Source: Alcanivorax profundi (GTDB lineage Bacteria; Pseudomonadota; Gammaproteobacteria; Pseudomonadales; Alcanivoracaceae). From it: a DNA stretch of 64,000 nucleotides. The notes beneath the pieces are model-generated. The model was not told the DNA's origin, did no database searches, and saw nothing but the letters and a program-made list of their open reading frames with translations. Both the position numbers and the translations under genes were made by a program. Below are positions 54,385 to 63,756 of the stretch, in pieces; the stretch's first letter is position 1; every line of letters begins with the position of its first letter. The stretch is from contig NZ_QYYA01000001.1 in NCBI RefSeq assembly GCF_003597125.1, positions 682,001 through 746,000 of the forward strand, given 5' to 3'.

Positions 54385-55914
54385 ATGCCAGCTATTACCC
54401 GACAGGGCCGCTATGAAGGCCTCGCTTCATCCGGGGTGATTGAATACCGTGGGATTCCCTTTGCCCAGGCGCCCGTCGGGGAGCGCCGTTTCAAGGCTCC
54501 TCAGCCGCTACCCGCAGGTGACAACACGGTGGTGGCCAACCGTTATCCCACTGCGTCCCTGCAAGTCGATAATCCCATGATGGGTGTCAAGGGATCCGGC
54601 GAGGATTGCTTGTACGTAAACATCTGGCAGCCTGACGGCGAGGGGCCGTTCCCGGTCATGGTGTGGTTCCATGGTGGGGGCTATCTGTCAGGCTCCATTT
54701 CCCAGCCGCTCTACAACGGTGCGGCGCTGGCCAAAAGTCAGGGCGTGGTGGTGGTGAATGCGGCCTACCGGCTCGGCGCCATGGGCTTTGGCGATTTTGC
54801 GGCGGTAGCGCCGGAGCTGGGGGCCGATTCCAATCTGGGGTTGCGTGATCAGGTCGCTGCACTGGAATGGGTGCAGGAAAATATTGCGGCCTTTGGCGGA
54901 GACCCGGAACAGGTCACGGTGTTCGGCGAATCTGCCGGGGGCTTCAGTGTTTGTACGCTACTGGCGTGCCCAGCAGCGGCTTCCTTGTTTCACGGGGCTA
55001 TCGTTCAGTCGGGTGCTGCGGATTTCGTGTTGTCTCGCGACGAAGCCCGCAAGGTCACGGATGCGTTTCTGGCTGCCTTGCCCGGGGGCGGTTCTGCCGC
55101 AGACAAACTCAGCGCAGCGCAGCCGGAGCAGTGGCTGAAAGCCCAGAAGGCCTCCATCAAGATTCTGGTGGATCGGGGCTTACGCACGACAACCCCGCAG
55201 TTCGCCATGAATTTTCTGCCGGTGCTGGACGATGACCTGCTGCCAAGCCTGCCCATCGACGCTATCGCGGCGGGAGCGGCCCGAGACAAGCGGCTGATGG
55301 CAGGAGTGTGCCTTGAGGAGTATTTGTTCTTCCAGTACGCGGGCCTGTTAGCGGGGACAACCACCCTGGATGCCCTGCGCGAGATCGATAACAGTGAAAT
55401 CCTGCGGCGTTTCGAGCGTGGCTTGCCCGGTAATGGGCAGCGAGCCTTCGAGTATTACCAGAATGCGGTGACTCCCGACCCGCGCCGCAGCAATCTCGAC
55501 TGGCTGGCAGCCATGGAGTCCGATCGCTTGTTCCGTGTACCCACGGTTCGGCTTCTGGACGCCCAGTCCAGCCATAATGCCCAATGCTGGGCGTTCCAGT
55601 TCACCTGGCCCAGCGAGCCCTTTGGCATGCCGATGGGGGCCTGCCATGTCATGGATATCCCGTTTGTCTTCGGGGTCACGGATACCCCGGCGGGTCTTTA
55701 TTTTACCGGCGGTGGTGACGAAGCCCGCGCCCTGTCGGACCAGGTCCAGGCGGCCTGGGGCCGGTTTGCTCGTGGCGATGCACCGGGTTGGTCGGCCTGG
55801 CAGGGGGAGCGCACTGCTATCCAGTTTGGCCCCGGTGAGTCGCGAGCCCGTCTCTTGGATGCAGAGGCAGAGGCTTTGTGGGCGGATATTATTCCGTCAC
55901 CGGCTGACCACTGA
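54385..55914 (+). CDS. Type-B carboxylesterase/lipase
   Basis: A protein of 509 residues with no signal peptide. Catalytic Ser lies in VTVFGESAGGFSVC near residue 182. The oxyanion block MVWFHGGGYLSGS is near 91, and CHVMDIPFVFG near 418 carries the His. AAGGAG lies seven bases before ATG 54385; an earlier in-frame GTG at 54367 is less likely. It hydrolyses esters of unknown nature and may work with storage lipid use, given its divergent phasin neighbour. Confidence 0.88.
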   Translation: MPAITRQGRYEGLASSGVIEYRGIPFAQAPVGERRFKAPQPLPAGDNTVVANRYPTASLQVDNPMMGVKGSGEDCLYVNIWQPDGEGPFPVMVWFHGGGYLSGSISQPLYNGAALAKSQGVVVVNAAYRLGAMGFGDFAAVAPELGADSNLGLRDQVAALEWVQENIAAFGGDPEQVTVFGESAGGFSVCTLLACPAAASLFHGAIVQSGAADFVLSRDEARKVTDAFLAALPGGGSAADKLSAAQPEQWLKAQKASIKILVDRGLRTTTPQFAMNFLPVLDDDLLPSLPIDAIAAGAARDKRLMAGVCLEEYLFFQYAGLLAGTTTLDALREIDNSEILRRFERGLPGNGQRAFEYYQNAVTPDPRRSNLDWLAAMESDRLFRVPTVRLLDAQSSHNAQCWAFQFTWPSEPFGMPMGACHVMDIPFVFGVTDTPAGLYFTGGGDEARALSDQVQAAWGRFARGDAPGWSAWQGERTAIQFGPGESRARLLDAEAEALWADIIPSPADH

Positions 55915-55948
55915 CGTTTTTCCGCTTCCAGGAAAAGGCGTAGAATAC

Positions 55949-55988
55949 GCGCCCCGCGCCGGTGATCCGGGCGGGGCGCTGTTATTTT
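55949..55988 (+). terminator. G/C-rich hairpin after the esterase gene
   Basis: GCGCCCCGC (55949-55957) pairs with GCGGGGCGC (55971-55979), with a smaller CCGG/CCGG pair within the loop. TGTTATTTT follows. A TAGAAT that could serve as a -10 for bolA lies just before it, at 55941, so it might be a 5' leader hairpin. Confidence 0.5.
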
Positions 55989-56025
55989 GCGACGTTGAGT
56001 ACTGGTCTGAGAGCGGGAGATGTCC

Positions 56026-56358
56026 ATGAGTGTAGCAACATTGATCGAGCGCAAGGTCTTCGATGCCGTGCCTGTGGCACATTTCGAGCTCGAGAATGAA
56101 AGCCACAAACACAGCGTGCCGCCTAACTCGGAAACCCACTTCAAACTGGTTCTGGTCAGCGAGTCTTTTACCGGCATGATGCCGGTGCGTCGTCACCAGT
56201 TGCTGTACAAGGTGCTTGCAGACGAGCTGGCTGGGCCGGTCCACGCTCTGGCCCTGCACACCTTCACGGTTGAGGAATGGACGGCAAGGGGGGGAGAGGT
56301 GACCCAGTCCCCTGATTGCCTGGGTGGCAGCAAGCATGATCCGGAGTTCAAGGCGTGA
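56026..56358 (+). CDS. bolA: BolA-family protein
   Basis: A protein of 110 residues. The BolA core [20 protein letters not shown] and the helix-turn-helix-like [20 protein letters not shown] agree with the family. BolA proteins bind glutaredoxins and Fe-S clusters and influence cell shape. ATG 56026 lies six bases after GGGAG; ATG 56020 is too near. It overlaps trhO by four bases (GTGA). Confidence 0.9.
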   Translation: MSVATLIERKVFDAVPVAHFELENESHKHSVPPNSETHFKLVLVSESFTGMMPVRRHQLLYKVLADELAGPVHALALHTFTVEEWTARGGEVTQSPDCLGGSKHDPEFKA

Positions 56359-57344
56359 GTCAGCATAAAGAAGAAAGAGCAGACAGCATTGTCGTGGCGG
56401 CGCTCTACAAGTTTGTTCGTCTGGACGATCACCCGCAGCTGCGTGAGCCACTGCTGGCATTGATGCTGGAGCAAGATGTGCGTGGCACGCTGTTGCTGGC
56501 CCATGAAGGTATCAACGGCACCATTGCCGGTCCGCGTACCGGAATCAATACGGTGCTGGACTGGCTGCGCAAGGATCCCCGCCTGGAGGATCTGGAGCAT
56601 AAGGAATCGTTTCATGACGAGCATCCTTTCCTGCGCACCAAGGTGAAACTCAAGAAAGAAATTGTCACCATGGGCGTGGAAGGGATTGACCCTAACCGGG
56701 AGGTCGGGACCTACCTGAGCCCTGAAGAGTGGAATGAGGTCATCAGCGATCCGGACACCCTCCTGATCGACACGCGCAATGATTACGAGGTTGAGGTCGG
56801 CACCTTCAAAGGGGCAATCAACCCGGAAACCAAAACGTTCCGGGAATTTCCGGATTACGTGAAAAACACCCTGGACCCGCAAAAGCACAAGAAAGTGGCC
56901 ATGTTCTGCACCGGGGGGATTCGCTGTGAAAAATCCACTGCTTACCTGAAAGAGCAGGGCTTTGAAGAGGTCTATCATCTGAAGGGCGGCATCCTGAAGT
57001 ATTTGGAGGAGATGCCCCGGGAAGACTCTCTCTGGGAGGGTGACTGTTTCGTGTTTGATGAGCGGGTAACGGTGGACCATGATCTGAACCCGGGAGATTT
57101 CGACCAGTGTCACGCCTGCCGCCGGCCCATCAGTGATGCGGACAAGCTGTCCGATCAGTTTCAGTTGGGTGTGTCATGCCCGAAGTGTTTTGACGAATCC
57201 ACCGCGGAGCAAAAGCGCCGCTTTGCTGAACGCCAGAAACAGATCGAACTTGCCCACCGTCGCGGCCAACAGCACCGGGGCATGAACCCGCGAGACGCGG
57301 ACACTCCCGGTGGCTCCGGGAACCGCAGCGAGGGACACGACTGA
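56355..57344 (+). CDS. trhO: tRNA uridine hydroxylase TrhO (YceA)
   Basis: A protein of 329 residues. The rhodanese-type domain has [20 protein letters not shown] and the active-site loop [16 protein letters not shown]. The N-terminal part has [18 protein letters not shown]. It hydroxylates U34 in tRNAs that need 5-oxyacetyl modification. The tail contains four Cys in CHACR and CPKC, as in this family. GTG start inside the bolA stop. Confidence 0.93.
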   Translation: MSQHKEERADSIVVAALYKFVRLDDHPQLREPLLALMLEQDVRGTLLLAHEGINGTIAGPRTGINTVLDWLRKDPRLEDLEHKESFHDEHPFLRTKVKLKKEIVTMGVEGIDPNREVGTYLSPEEWNEVISDPDTLLIDTRNDYEVEVGTFKGAINPETKTFREFPDYVKNTLDPQKHKKVAMFCTGGIRCEKSTAYLKEQGFEEVYHLKGGILKYLEEMPREDSLWEGDCFVFDERVTVDHDLNPGDFDQCHACRRPISDADKLSDQFQLGVSCPKCFDESTAEQKRRFAERQKQIELAHRRGQQHRGMNPRDADTPGGSGNRSEGHD

Positions 57345-57399
57345 TCGCCCGTCAGCGACATGGTACTGGGGGAAATATTCAGGCTAGACTGTTTCCGTT

Positions 57400-58146
57400 G
57401 TGAACTTTCGGTTCCGTTTTATGCGTTACCTTTTGCTGCTCTCCCTGTTTTTACTCCCGCTGATGGCGAACGCGGATAGCGTTCGCGTGGCGGTCGCGGC
57501 CAATTTCGCGTCTCCCCTGCGCACATTGGTCGCGCTGTACCAGCGCAGCTATCCCCAGGCAGATATCCAGTTGACGGTGGCGTCCACCGGTAAACTTGCT
57601 GCCCAGATTCGTCAGGGGGCGCCCTACGATATCTTTCTTTCCGCCGACAATCGTCGCCCCCTGGAGCTTGCCCGCGAAGGCTGGTTGAAGCCTGAAACGG
57701 TACGCACCTATGCCCAGGGTGTGCTGGTAGTGTGGACACCGCGCCCTGGCGTACCGATTACACCGCAATCCCTGCGTCAGGTAAGCCTGCACCCGGTTGC
57801 ACTGGCCAATGCCAGAACGGCGCCCTACGGTCAGGCTGCGCAAGCGGTGTTGTCAGCCTTGCAGGTGCCGAAATCGGTGACGTTGGTACGCGCTGAGAAT
57901 GTCGGACAGAGCTATCACTTCGCCCATAGCGGAGCGGCCGCTGCGGCATTTGTGGCACTCAGTCAGGTTCTGGGGCAGGGCGGCAGCCAATGGCGGGTTC
58001 CGACGTCACTGTATCCCCCGATTCTGCAACAGGGCGGGCTGCTGAACGATACGCCTGACGCGTCGCAGTTCTATGACTTTCTGTTTTCTGCGGCTGCGCA
58101 GCAGCAGATTGAGGCCTCTGGCTACCGGGTGATCCATGCTCAATAA
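57400..58146 (+). CDS. modA: Molybdate ABC transporter, substrate-binding protein
   Basis: A protein of 248 residues with a signal peptide (YLLLLSLFLLPLMANA). The mature part VRVAVAANFASPLRTLVALY and then STGKLAAQIRQGAPYDIFLS binds molybdate in the periplasm. Start choice is open: GTG 57400 or ATG 57421; neither has a clear Shine-Dalgarno. It overlaps modB by 11 bp. No ModE-like palindrome was recognised upstream. Confidence 0.9.
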   Translation: MNFRFRFMRYLLLLSLFLLPLMANADSVRVAVAANFASPLRTLVALYQRSYPQADIQLTVASTGKLAAQIRQGAPYDIFLSADNRRPLELAREGWLKPETVRTYAQGVLVVWTPRPGVPITPQSLRQVSLHPVALANARTAPYGQAAQAVLSALQVPKSVTLVRAENVGQSYHFAHSGAAAAAFVALSQVLGQGGSQWRVPTSLYPPILQQGGLLNDTPDASQFYDFLFSAAAQQQIEASGYRVIHAQ

Positions 58147-58834
58147 TGGTGACTGGTTGGCGCTCTGGGTCGGTATCAAGCTGGCCCTGGTAACCACCGC
58201 GATCCTGTTGTTGCTGTGTACGCCGCTGGCCTGGTGGCTGGCTCGCCGGCGTGTGCCCGGTGCGGCATTACTGGAGGCCATTTTTGCCTTGCCTCTGGTG
58301 TTGCCGCCGTCGGTATTAGGCTTTTACTTGCTGATTGCGCTTGGGCCGCAAGGGCCAGGGGGATGGCTGGCACAGCTGGCCGGCATGCGCTCGCTTGCGT
58401 TCAGTTTCCCCGGTCTGGTGATCGGTTCTGTGGTGTATTCGCTTCCCTTTGTGTTGCAACCCCTGAAGAACGCCTTTGTGGCACTGGATCAGCGGCAGCT
58501 GGACATGGCGGCGGTCGCCGGGGCGCGGCCACTGGATCGTTTCGTCAGTCTGGTATTGCCTCAAGCCAGACCCGGTTATGCCAGTGCTGCCATGCTGGGC
58601 TTTGCGCATACCCTGGGGGAATTCGGGGTGGTGCTGATGATTGGTGGCAGTCTCGCGGGGCAAACCCGGGTGGCGTCCGTCGCGCTTTATGAGCACGTTG
58701 AGGCGGGGGATTATGCCAGCGCCCATCGGTTGGCGGCGGTATTGATGGTGATCTCGGTGGTGTTGCTGTGGGCGTTGTTTCGCTGGCAACGCCGGGCCGG
58801 CGCCCAGGCCCGAGGCAGAGGGGACTGGCTGTGA
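58136..58834 (+). CDS. modB: Molybdate ABC transporter, permease
   Basis: A protein of 232 residues with five to six helices. The EAA loop that docks the ATPase reads MAAVAGARPLDRFVSLVLPQ. PLVLPPSVLGFYLLIALGP and HTLGEFGVVLMIGGSLAG are typical of ModB. The gene begins before the modA stop and shares its last bases with modC. Confidence 0.93.
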   Translation: MLNNGDWLALWVGIKLALVTTAILLLLCTPLAWWLARRRVPGAALLEAIFALPLVLPPSVLGFYLLIALGPQGPGGWLAQLAGMRSLAFSFPGLVIGSVVYSLPFVLQPLKNAFVALDQRQLDMAAVAGARPLDRFVSLVLPQARPGYASAAMLGFAHTLGEFGVVLMIGGSLAGQTRVASVALYEHVEAGDYASAHRLAAVLMVISVVLLWALFRWQRRAGAQARGRGDWL

Positions 58835-59880
58835 CACTGGAATTCGACATTCACGGCCGGGTTGGCGACTTTCGGTTACGTGCCAGCGGCGTGTTGCCCG
58901 GCAGGGGGGTCACCGTCCTGTTTGGTCCTTCTGGTACGGGTAAAAGTTCGTTGTTGCAGATGTTGGCTGGACTGCTGCCCTGCGAGGGGCATGTACGTTT
59001 TGATGGCCATTCCTGGCAGAGCCGTCATGCCGCCTTGCCAGTCTGGCAGCGACCGCTGGGGATGCTGCAACAGCAGCCCGCGCTGTTTTCGCATCTGACC
59101 GTGGCAGGCAATCTGGAGTATGTGCGCAAGCGGCGTGGCGGCAGGGTCGATGTACCGGCGATTGTCCGGGAAGTGCGCATTGAGGGTTTGCTCCATCGCC
59201 GCGTTCAGGGGCTTTCTGGCGGTGAGGCCCAGCGGGTTGCACTGGCCCGTGCGCTGGTTGGGGATCCCGCCTTGCTGTTGCTGGACGAACCCCTGTCAGC
59301 GGTGGATTTGCCCCATCGGGAGTCCCTGCTGCAACGAATCGCGACGATTGCCCGCCGCATCCCCGTTCTCTATGTCACCCACAGCCTCGATGAGCTGTTA
59401 TATCTGGCGGACCAGGTCTGGCTGATGGACAACGGTCTGCTGCAAGATCAGGGGCCCGTGCACCAGGCACTGGCGAGCCTGGATGGCCCTCTGGCCACAC
59501 GCAGTGACGCCTGTGCACTGCTCAATGGGGTGATGGGTGGATTTGATGAGGAGGATCATTTGCAGGCGGTGAAAACCGGCCAGCATGTGTTCTGGTTGCC
59601 TGCCGCCCAGTCTCGTGAAACGGGAGAACCGGTTCGCCTGCGCATCGCAGCACGGGACGTGAGCCTGACCCGCTCTGTGCCGGAGGGTTCCAGTATTCTG
59701 AATATCTTGCCGGTCACCGTTGTCGCGGTGACCCCCTGCGGGCCGGGTCAGCATGTGGTGCGTTTGCAACTGGATGAACACATTGTACTGGCGAGAATTT
59801 CATCGCGTTCATTACGGGAGCTGGCGATCCAGCCCGGCCAGCGCCTGTATGCCCAAATCAAGGCAGTGGCACTGGCGTAA
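58831..59880 (+). CDS. modC: Molybdate ABC transporter, ATPase
   Basis: A protein of 349 residues. The Walker A motif GPSGTGKSSLLQML lies near residue 32. The signature LSGGEAQRVALARAL, Walker B LLLLDEPLSAVD and the switch His in YVTHSLDE follow. The C-terminal TOBE/Mop domain (about 280-349) binds molybdate. GTG 58831 overlaps the modB stop (GTGA), the natural coupling for this operon. Confidence 0.93.
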   Translation: MTLEFDIHGRVGDFRLRASGVLPGRGVTVLFGPSGTGKSSLLQMLAGLLPCEGHVRFDGHSWQSRHAALPVWQRPLGMLQQQPALFSHLTVAGNLEYVRKRRGGRVDVPAIVREVRIEGLLHRRVQGLSGGEAQRVALARALVGDPALLLLDEPLSAVDLPHRESLLQRIATIARRIPVLYVTHSLDELLYLADQVWLMDNGLLQDQGPVHQALASLDGPLATRSDACALLNGVMGGFDEEDHLQAVKTGQHVFWLPAAQSRETGEPVRLRIAARDVSLTRSVPEGSSILNILPVTVVAVTPCGPGQHVVRLQLDEHIVLARISSRSLRELAIQPGQRLYAQIKAVALA

Positions 59881-59897
59881 GCGGTGACGCTAGTGGA

Positions 59898-60992
59898 TCA
59901 CTCAGCAGCATGAGGGTGCTGGCACCCCGCCTGATGCCGCCAGTCCTCGGCCAGCCCAAAGCGCAACTCGCCAGTGGTAATGGTGCTGGTGCCGGAAAAG
60001 AAGAACATGATCACCGTGATCAGTTGCAGGCTCAGTATGACTCCCGGCGTCCACAGCCCGGCAAACCCGGCTGCCAGACTGGGGGCAAGATCCGCATGGG
60101 CTGGCAGCACTATGCTGATGATCACGCCATAGAGTGCGGCCAGCATGGCCATACATTGGTAGGCCGAAAACAGTTTGCTGCCACCGCGATAATCGGCCCG
60201 CAAGGTCTCGGAGTACACCCGCCACAATTGGCTGCCGACCAGCGACAGGGCAAACGCCAGTGCAAACAGCCCATGGAAGAACAGTGACATGCAAATCAGG
60301 GCGAGGCTGGTGTAGACCACGCAGGTGACCGCCTGAATCGGGATAACGGGCACCGCTTCCATCTCACCTGCGAAGGCAATTTTCTTGGTCTTGCCGATAA
60401 ACACATGGTTGAGGGTGGCAAACATCCGTTGTGCCCAACGGGGAGCTTTGCCGAGTGCCTGACCATAGCAGCAGCCAAAGCTGATACAGGCAAGACGGCC
60501 GATACCTTCCCCGACCACATAGGCAATGGACATGGCTGCCAGCATGGGCAGGGCAGGTAATGGGGTTTCCCACCAGCGTTGGCTAAGGGTGTCAGCCAGC
60601 CACAGGAACAACGGAGCAATCAATATACCTACAAAGCTGGCTCCGCCCACGGTGAAGCCGTGGCGGTTCTTTTCAACGATGGTGGCAATGATCTTGGCCG
60701 CGGGCAGACAGATCACCAATACCCCGGCAGTCAGGGCCAGCGCGGTCAGTAGCGACACCCCAGCGGCGGAGGTGAGCAGGATAAAACAGGCGACGCCACA
60801 CCCTCCCGCCAGTCCGGTGAAGAGTCCATAGAAGGTCAGGTTTAACCCCTGCCAGGCACCGTCATGGCGTTTCTTGAGGGGAAGAGAGGCCACAAATTGC
60901 CAGCGCTCCTCCGGCAAGTGCCGAAACAGGAAACGAAAAGCCAGGGCAAGAAACAGGGCAACACCGAGCAGGAATCCGTCTGCAGCTGTCAT
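59898..60992 (-). CDS. Lgt-like polytopic membrane protein
   Basis: A protein of 364 residues with about nine helices. It contains GEGIGRLACISFGCCYGQAL near residue 162, which resembles the GRIG/GCCYG signature of prolipoprotein diacylglyceryl transferase relatives. It is longer than Lgt and lacks the usual N-terminal HGG block. A lipid-handling enzyme is likely, though the donor and acceptor are unknown. It is convergent with modC. Confidence 0.6.
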   Translation of the reverse strand: MTAADGFLLGVALFLALAFRFLFRHLPEERWQFVASLPLKKRHDGAWQGLNLTFYGLFTGLAGGCGVACFILLTSAAGVSLLTALALTAGVLVICLPAAKIIATIVEKNRHGFTVGGASFVGILIAPLFLWLADTLSQRWWETPLPALPMLAAMSIAYVVGEGIGRLACISFGCCYGQALGKAPRWAQRMFATLNHVFIGKTKKIAFAGEMEAVPVIPIQAVTCVVYTSLALICMSLFFHGLFALAFALSLVGSQLWRVYSETLRADYRGGSKLFSAYQCMAMLAALYGVIISIVLPAHADLAPSLAAGFAGLWTPGVILSLQLITVIMFFFSGTSTITTGELRFGLAEDWRHQAGCQHPHAAE

Positions 60993-61112
60993 CGTCAGTC
61001 TCCATCACGATTTCTGCACAGCGTGAGGGCCTGGCGGTGCAGGGCCGTGACAATGAGGTGACGTTTGCATGAAACCCCAGACACAAGGGACAAGGGGCTA
61101 TCGAGGGACGCC

Positions 61113-61379
61113 TTAGTCGCGGTTGCGAAGAAAGCTTTCTGCAGCCTGCACGATCAGTTCGGTCACTGAGCGATCTTCCATCAGGGCCTGCATCTTGAGG
61201 CGCTTGTGCAAGTCGGCAGGGATATCAGCAGTAAGGCGACGGTAACCTTCGCGTACTGCACCCTGTCGGGAACGGGCTGAGGGCTTACGGTTTTGGGCGG
61301 AAGCGCTAGAGGGAGTGGCAGCACGGCGTTTACGCGGGCGTTGCTGTTCTTCAATACTGACGAAATCAATCTGTTCCAT
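61113..61379 (-). CDS. Ribbon-helix-helix-like small protein
   Basis: A protein of 88 residues. The N-terminal half is basic, Arg/Ser/Ala-rich and likely flexible. The C-terminal half, RRLTADIPADLHKRLKMQAL followed by MEDRSVTELIVQAAESFL, has the strand-helix-helix pattern of CopG/ParG-type regulators. ATG 61379 is chosen over GTG 61394. It may regulate its neighbours or take part in DNA partition. No partner gene is adjacent. Confidence 0.75.
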   Translation of the reverse strand: MEQIDFVSIEEQQRPRKRRAATPSSASAQNRKPSARSRQGAVREGYRRLTADIPADLHKRLKMQALMEDRSVTELIVQAAESFLRNRD

Positions 61380-61552
61380 GGGCTGTGCCGGCACCGGTAA
61401 AAACAGCGCGAAGGGTACTGGAAAGCCCCTGAAATAGACAGGATTGACAGCAGATTTTATAGTGCAAAATCATGATTAAAAAAACGGAGTTGGCACTCAG
61501 CGACTGAATAAGCAGGGACGGCGCCAATTTCACCATTTGGGTTGGGGAGAAC

Positions 61553-63121
61553 ATGGAAAAAGTTGACGTGCTGGTCATCGGCAGTGGTTTCGGTGGCGCA
61601 GTAATGGCTTGCCGTATGGCAGAGAAGGGAAGCAAGGTTCTGGTACTGGAAAGAGGCCGTCGCTGGCTGGCGTCGGAATATCCGTCGGTTACTCAGCGCG
61701 ATTGGTTCTGGGACGAAGACGAACCGGAAAAACAGAATGGCTGGATCGACTTCCGTTATTTTGGTGACATGAGTGTAGCCATGGGCGCCGGTGTGGGAGG
61801 TGGCTCACTGATCTATGCCAACGTCAGTATCGAGGCAAAGCCGCAAGCATTCGATCACGGCTGGCCGGAAGCCATTGACTACGCGACCCTGAAGCCGCAC
61901 TACGACACTACCGGGGTGATGCTCAACGTACAGACCCTGCCTGAAAACCAGTGGACGCCGCGCACGCATTTGATGAAAGAGGCCGCTGAGGCAACCGGGG
62001 CCGGTGAACGGTTTATGGTTGTGCCCCAGGCGATCACCTTTAATCCAGACTGGTCCAGTGATCTTGATGATGCCTATGATGCGCGGCACAGCAAGCAGTG
62101 GACCAATGATCAGGGCAAACAGCAGGGGACCTGCACCCATTGCGGTAACTGCGATCTGGGCTGCCCGGTGCAGGCCAAGAACACCCTGGATCTGAATTAT
62201 TTGGCAGCGGCTGAGAGTGCCGGAGCCGAGATTCGCCCGCTTCATCATGTGCGGACGATTCGCCCGTTGACTGGCGGCGGTTATGAAGTCCGCGCGCGAG
62301 ATCTGGATGGGCAGTGCTGGCGTGTGTTCCGGGCAGAAAAAGTCATCGTGGCAGCCGGGTCTGTGGGATCGACGGAATTGCTGTTGCGCAACCGGGATCA
62401 GTACAAGACCCTGCCAAAACTCAGCCGGGCATTGGGGCATCAATGGTCTTGCAATGGTGACTTCGCCACCGCAGCAACCTACAAGGGCCGGTCGATTTCT
62501 CCGACCCGGGGACCGACAATCTCTTCAGCCATTGATTATCTCGATGGCAGTGACGGTGGGGCCCGGTATTTTGTCGAAGACGGCGGCATCCCTGATGTGA
62601 TGGGCAGCATGCTGGACCGACTGGGCAAGGACCCGCGTTTCCGTGGAACCCGGCTTGGTAAGGCCATGCTGAAATACGGGCAAAGCAGTGACCCGTTTTC
62701 GGAAATGATGCCCTGGTTCGGGCAAGCCATGGATGATCCGGGCGGCCGCTTTTATCTTGGCCGTCGCTGGTACTGGCCCTGGAAACGAAACCATTTGAAA
62801 CTCAACTGGGATTACCGCAAGGCAGAAAAGGCCGTCAATGGTTTGTCCGAGCGTCATCTCGCGCTGACTGCTGCCACAGGTGGGGATCCGTCAACACCTC
62901 CCAACTGGACCCTGTTCAAGGATCTGATCACTCCGCACCCGCTGGGCGGCTGCAATATGGCCGATAGTGTTGATACCGGGGTGGTGAATCATCGCGGGGA
63001 GGTGTTCAATTATCCCAATCTGTTTGTGATCGACGGCGCAATGGTACCGCGGGCCCTGGGGTTGAACCCGTCTCGAACCATTGCGGCACTGGCGGAATAC
63101 GCTGCCAGTGAGATGCACTAA
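61553..63121 (+). CDS. GMC oxidoreductase, cholesterol-oxidase-like
   Basis: A flavoprotein of 522 residues. The FAD-binding motif VLVIGSGFGGAVMACRMAEK starts at residue 6. GAGVGGGSLIYANV and, at the end, HPLGGCNMADSVDTG and FVIDGAMVPRALGLNPSRTI with the catalytic His and Asn. Cysteines occur in CTHCGNCDLGC near residue 195. No signal peptide is present. It may act on sterols or long-chain alcohols. Confidence 0.82.
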   Translation: MEKVDVLVIGSGFGGAVMACRMAEKGSKVLVLERGRRWLASEYPSVTQRDWFWDEDEPEKQNGWIDFRYFGDMSVAMGAGVGGGSLIYANVSIEAKPQAFDHGWPEAIDYATLKPHYDTTGVMLNVQTLPENQWTPRTHLMKEAAEATGAGERFMVVPQAITFNPDWSSDLDDAYDARHSKQWTNDQGKQQGTCTHCGNCDLGCPVQAKNTLDLNYLAAAESAGAEIRPLHHVRTIRPLTGGGYEVRARDLDGQCWRVFRAEKVIVAAGSVGSTELLLRNRDQYKTLPKLSRALGHQWSCNGDFATAATYKGRSISPTRGPTISSAIDYLDGSDGGARYFVEDGGIPDVMGSMLDRLGKDPRFRGTRLGKAMLKYGQSSDPFSEMMPWFGQAMDDPGGRFYLGRRWYWPWKRNHLKLNWDYRKAEKAVNGLSERHLALTAATGGDPSTPPNWTLFKDLITPHPLGGCNMADSVDTGVVNHRGEVFNYPNLFVIDGAMVPRALGLNPSRTIAALAEYAASEMH

Positions 63122-63138
63122 TTAAGAAGGATTTGGTT

Positions 63139-63711
63139 ATGAGCGATGCCCGTTTCAACGTGGTGTTTTCCGGCCAACTGGTTCGTGGTGCGGACCCGGC
63201 CACAGTGAAAGCCAATCTTGGCCGGGTGTTCAAGATGGATGCCGCCCGGGTTGAAAAGCTGTTTTCTGGCCAGCCCGTGGTGCTGAAGAAAGAGGCGGAT
63301 CAGGCCACCGCCATGAAATTTCGGGCGGTGTTGAAGCAGGCGGGGGCGGAGTGCGAACTTAAGCCTTCAGCCCCTGCGGCGGCGCCGACATCACCGACAC
63401 CGGTCAAGCAGGCAGGGACCGGCCCGGCGGAGGCAAAGGTATCCGGTGGTACCGCCTCTGATGCCGACCAAGAGAGTGGCGACCTGGAAACCGTAGGCAC
63501 AATCCGCACTGGCGGGACAGGGTTCTCTGGATCTTTTACGGTGGCAGATGTGGGAGCTGACATGGATAACAGTGAGCATCAGCCGCCTCCGGATGCACCG
63601 GATGTGAGTCACTTGAGTATGGCGGCTGCTGGTGAAGACCTTGGCCAGAAAAAAGAGCAGAAAACAGAAGTTAATCCGGATATCAGCCATCTTTCCCTGA
63701 AAGACGACTAG
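63139..63711 (+). CDS. Unknown protein with repeated SHLS motifs
   Basis: A protein of 190 residues. The N-terminal about 75 residues form a small alpha/beta-like domain (FNVVFSGQLVRGADPATVKA). An Ala/Pro-rich linker leads to a tail with two copies of a motif: APDVSHLSMAAAGEDL and NPDISHLSLKDD. I have seen similar tails in other gammaproteobacterial proteins, but know no function. AAGAAGG precedes the ATG at 63139. It is 17 bp after the GMC gene, so likely co-transcribed. Confidence 0.75.
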   Translation: MSDARFNVVFSGQLVRGADPATVKANLGRVFKMDAARVEKLFSGQPVVLKKEADQATAMKFRAVLKQAGAECELKPSAPAAAPTSPTPVKQAGTGPAEAKVSGGTASDADQESGDLETVGTIRTGGTGFSGSFTVADVGADMDNSEHQPPPDAPDVSHLSMAAAGEDLGQKKEQKTEVNPDISHLSLKDD

Positions 63712-63756
63712 TCCGCGAGCCCCTGTCGCTGAGTGGGTATGCCGCATGGCCCTCGT

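Noticed and set aside
61441-61475. TTGACA promoter before the third GMC gene
   Set aside because: The nearest -10-like TATAGT is only 8 bp away and other candidates are poorly spaced.
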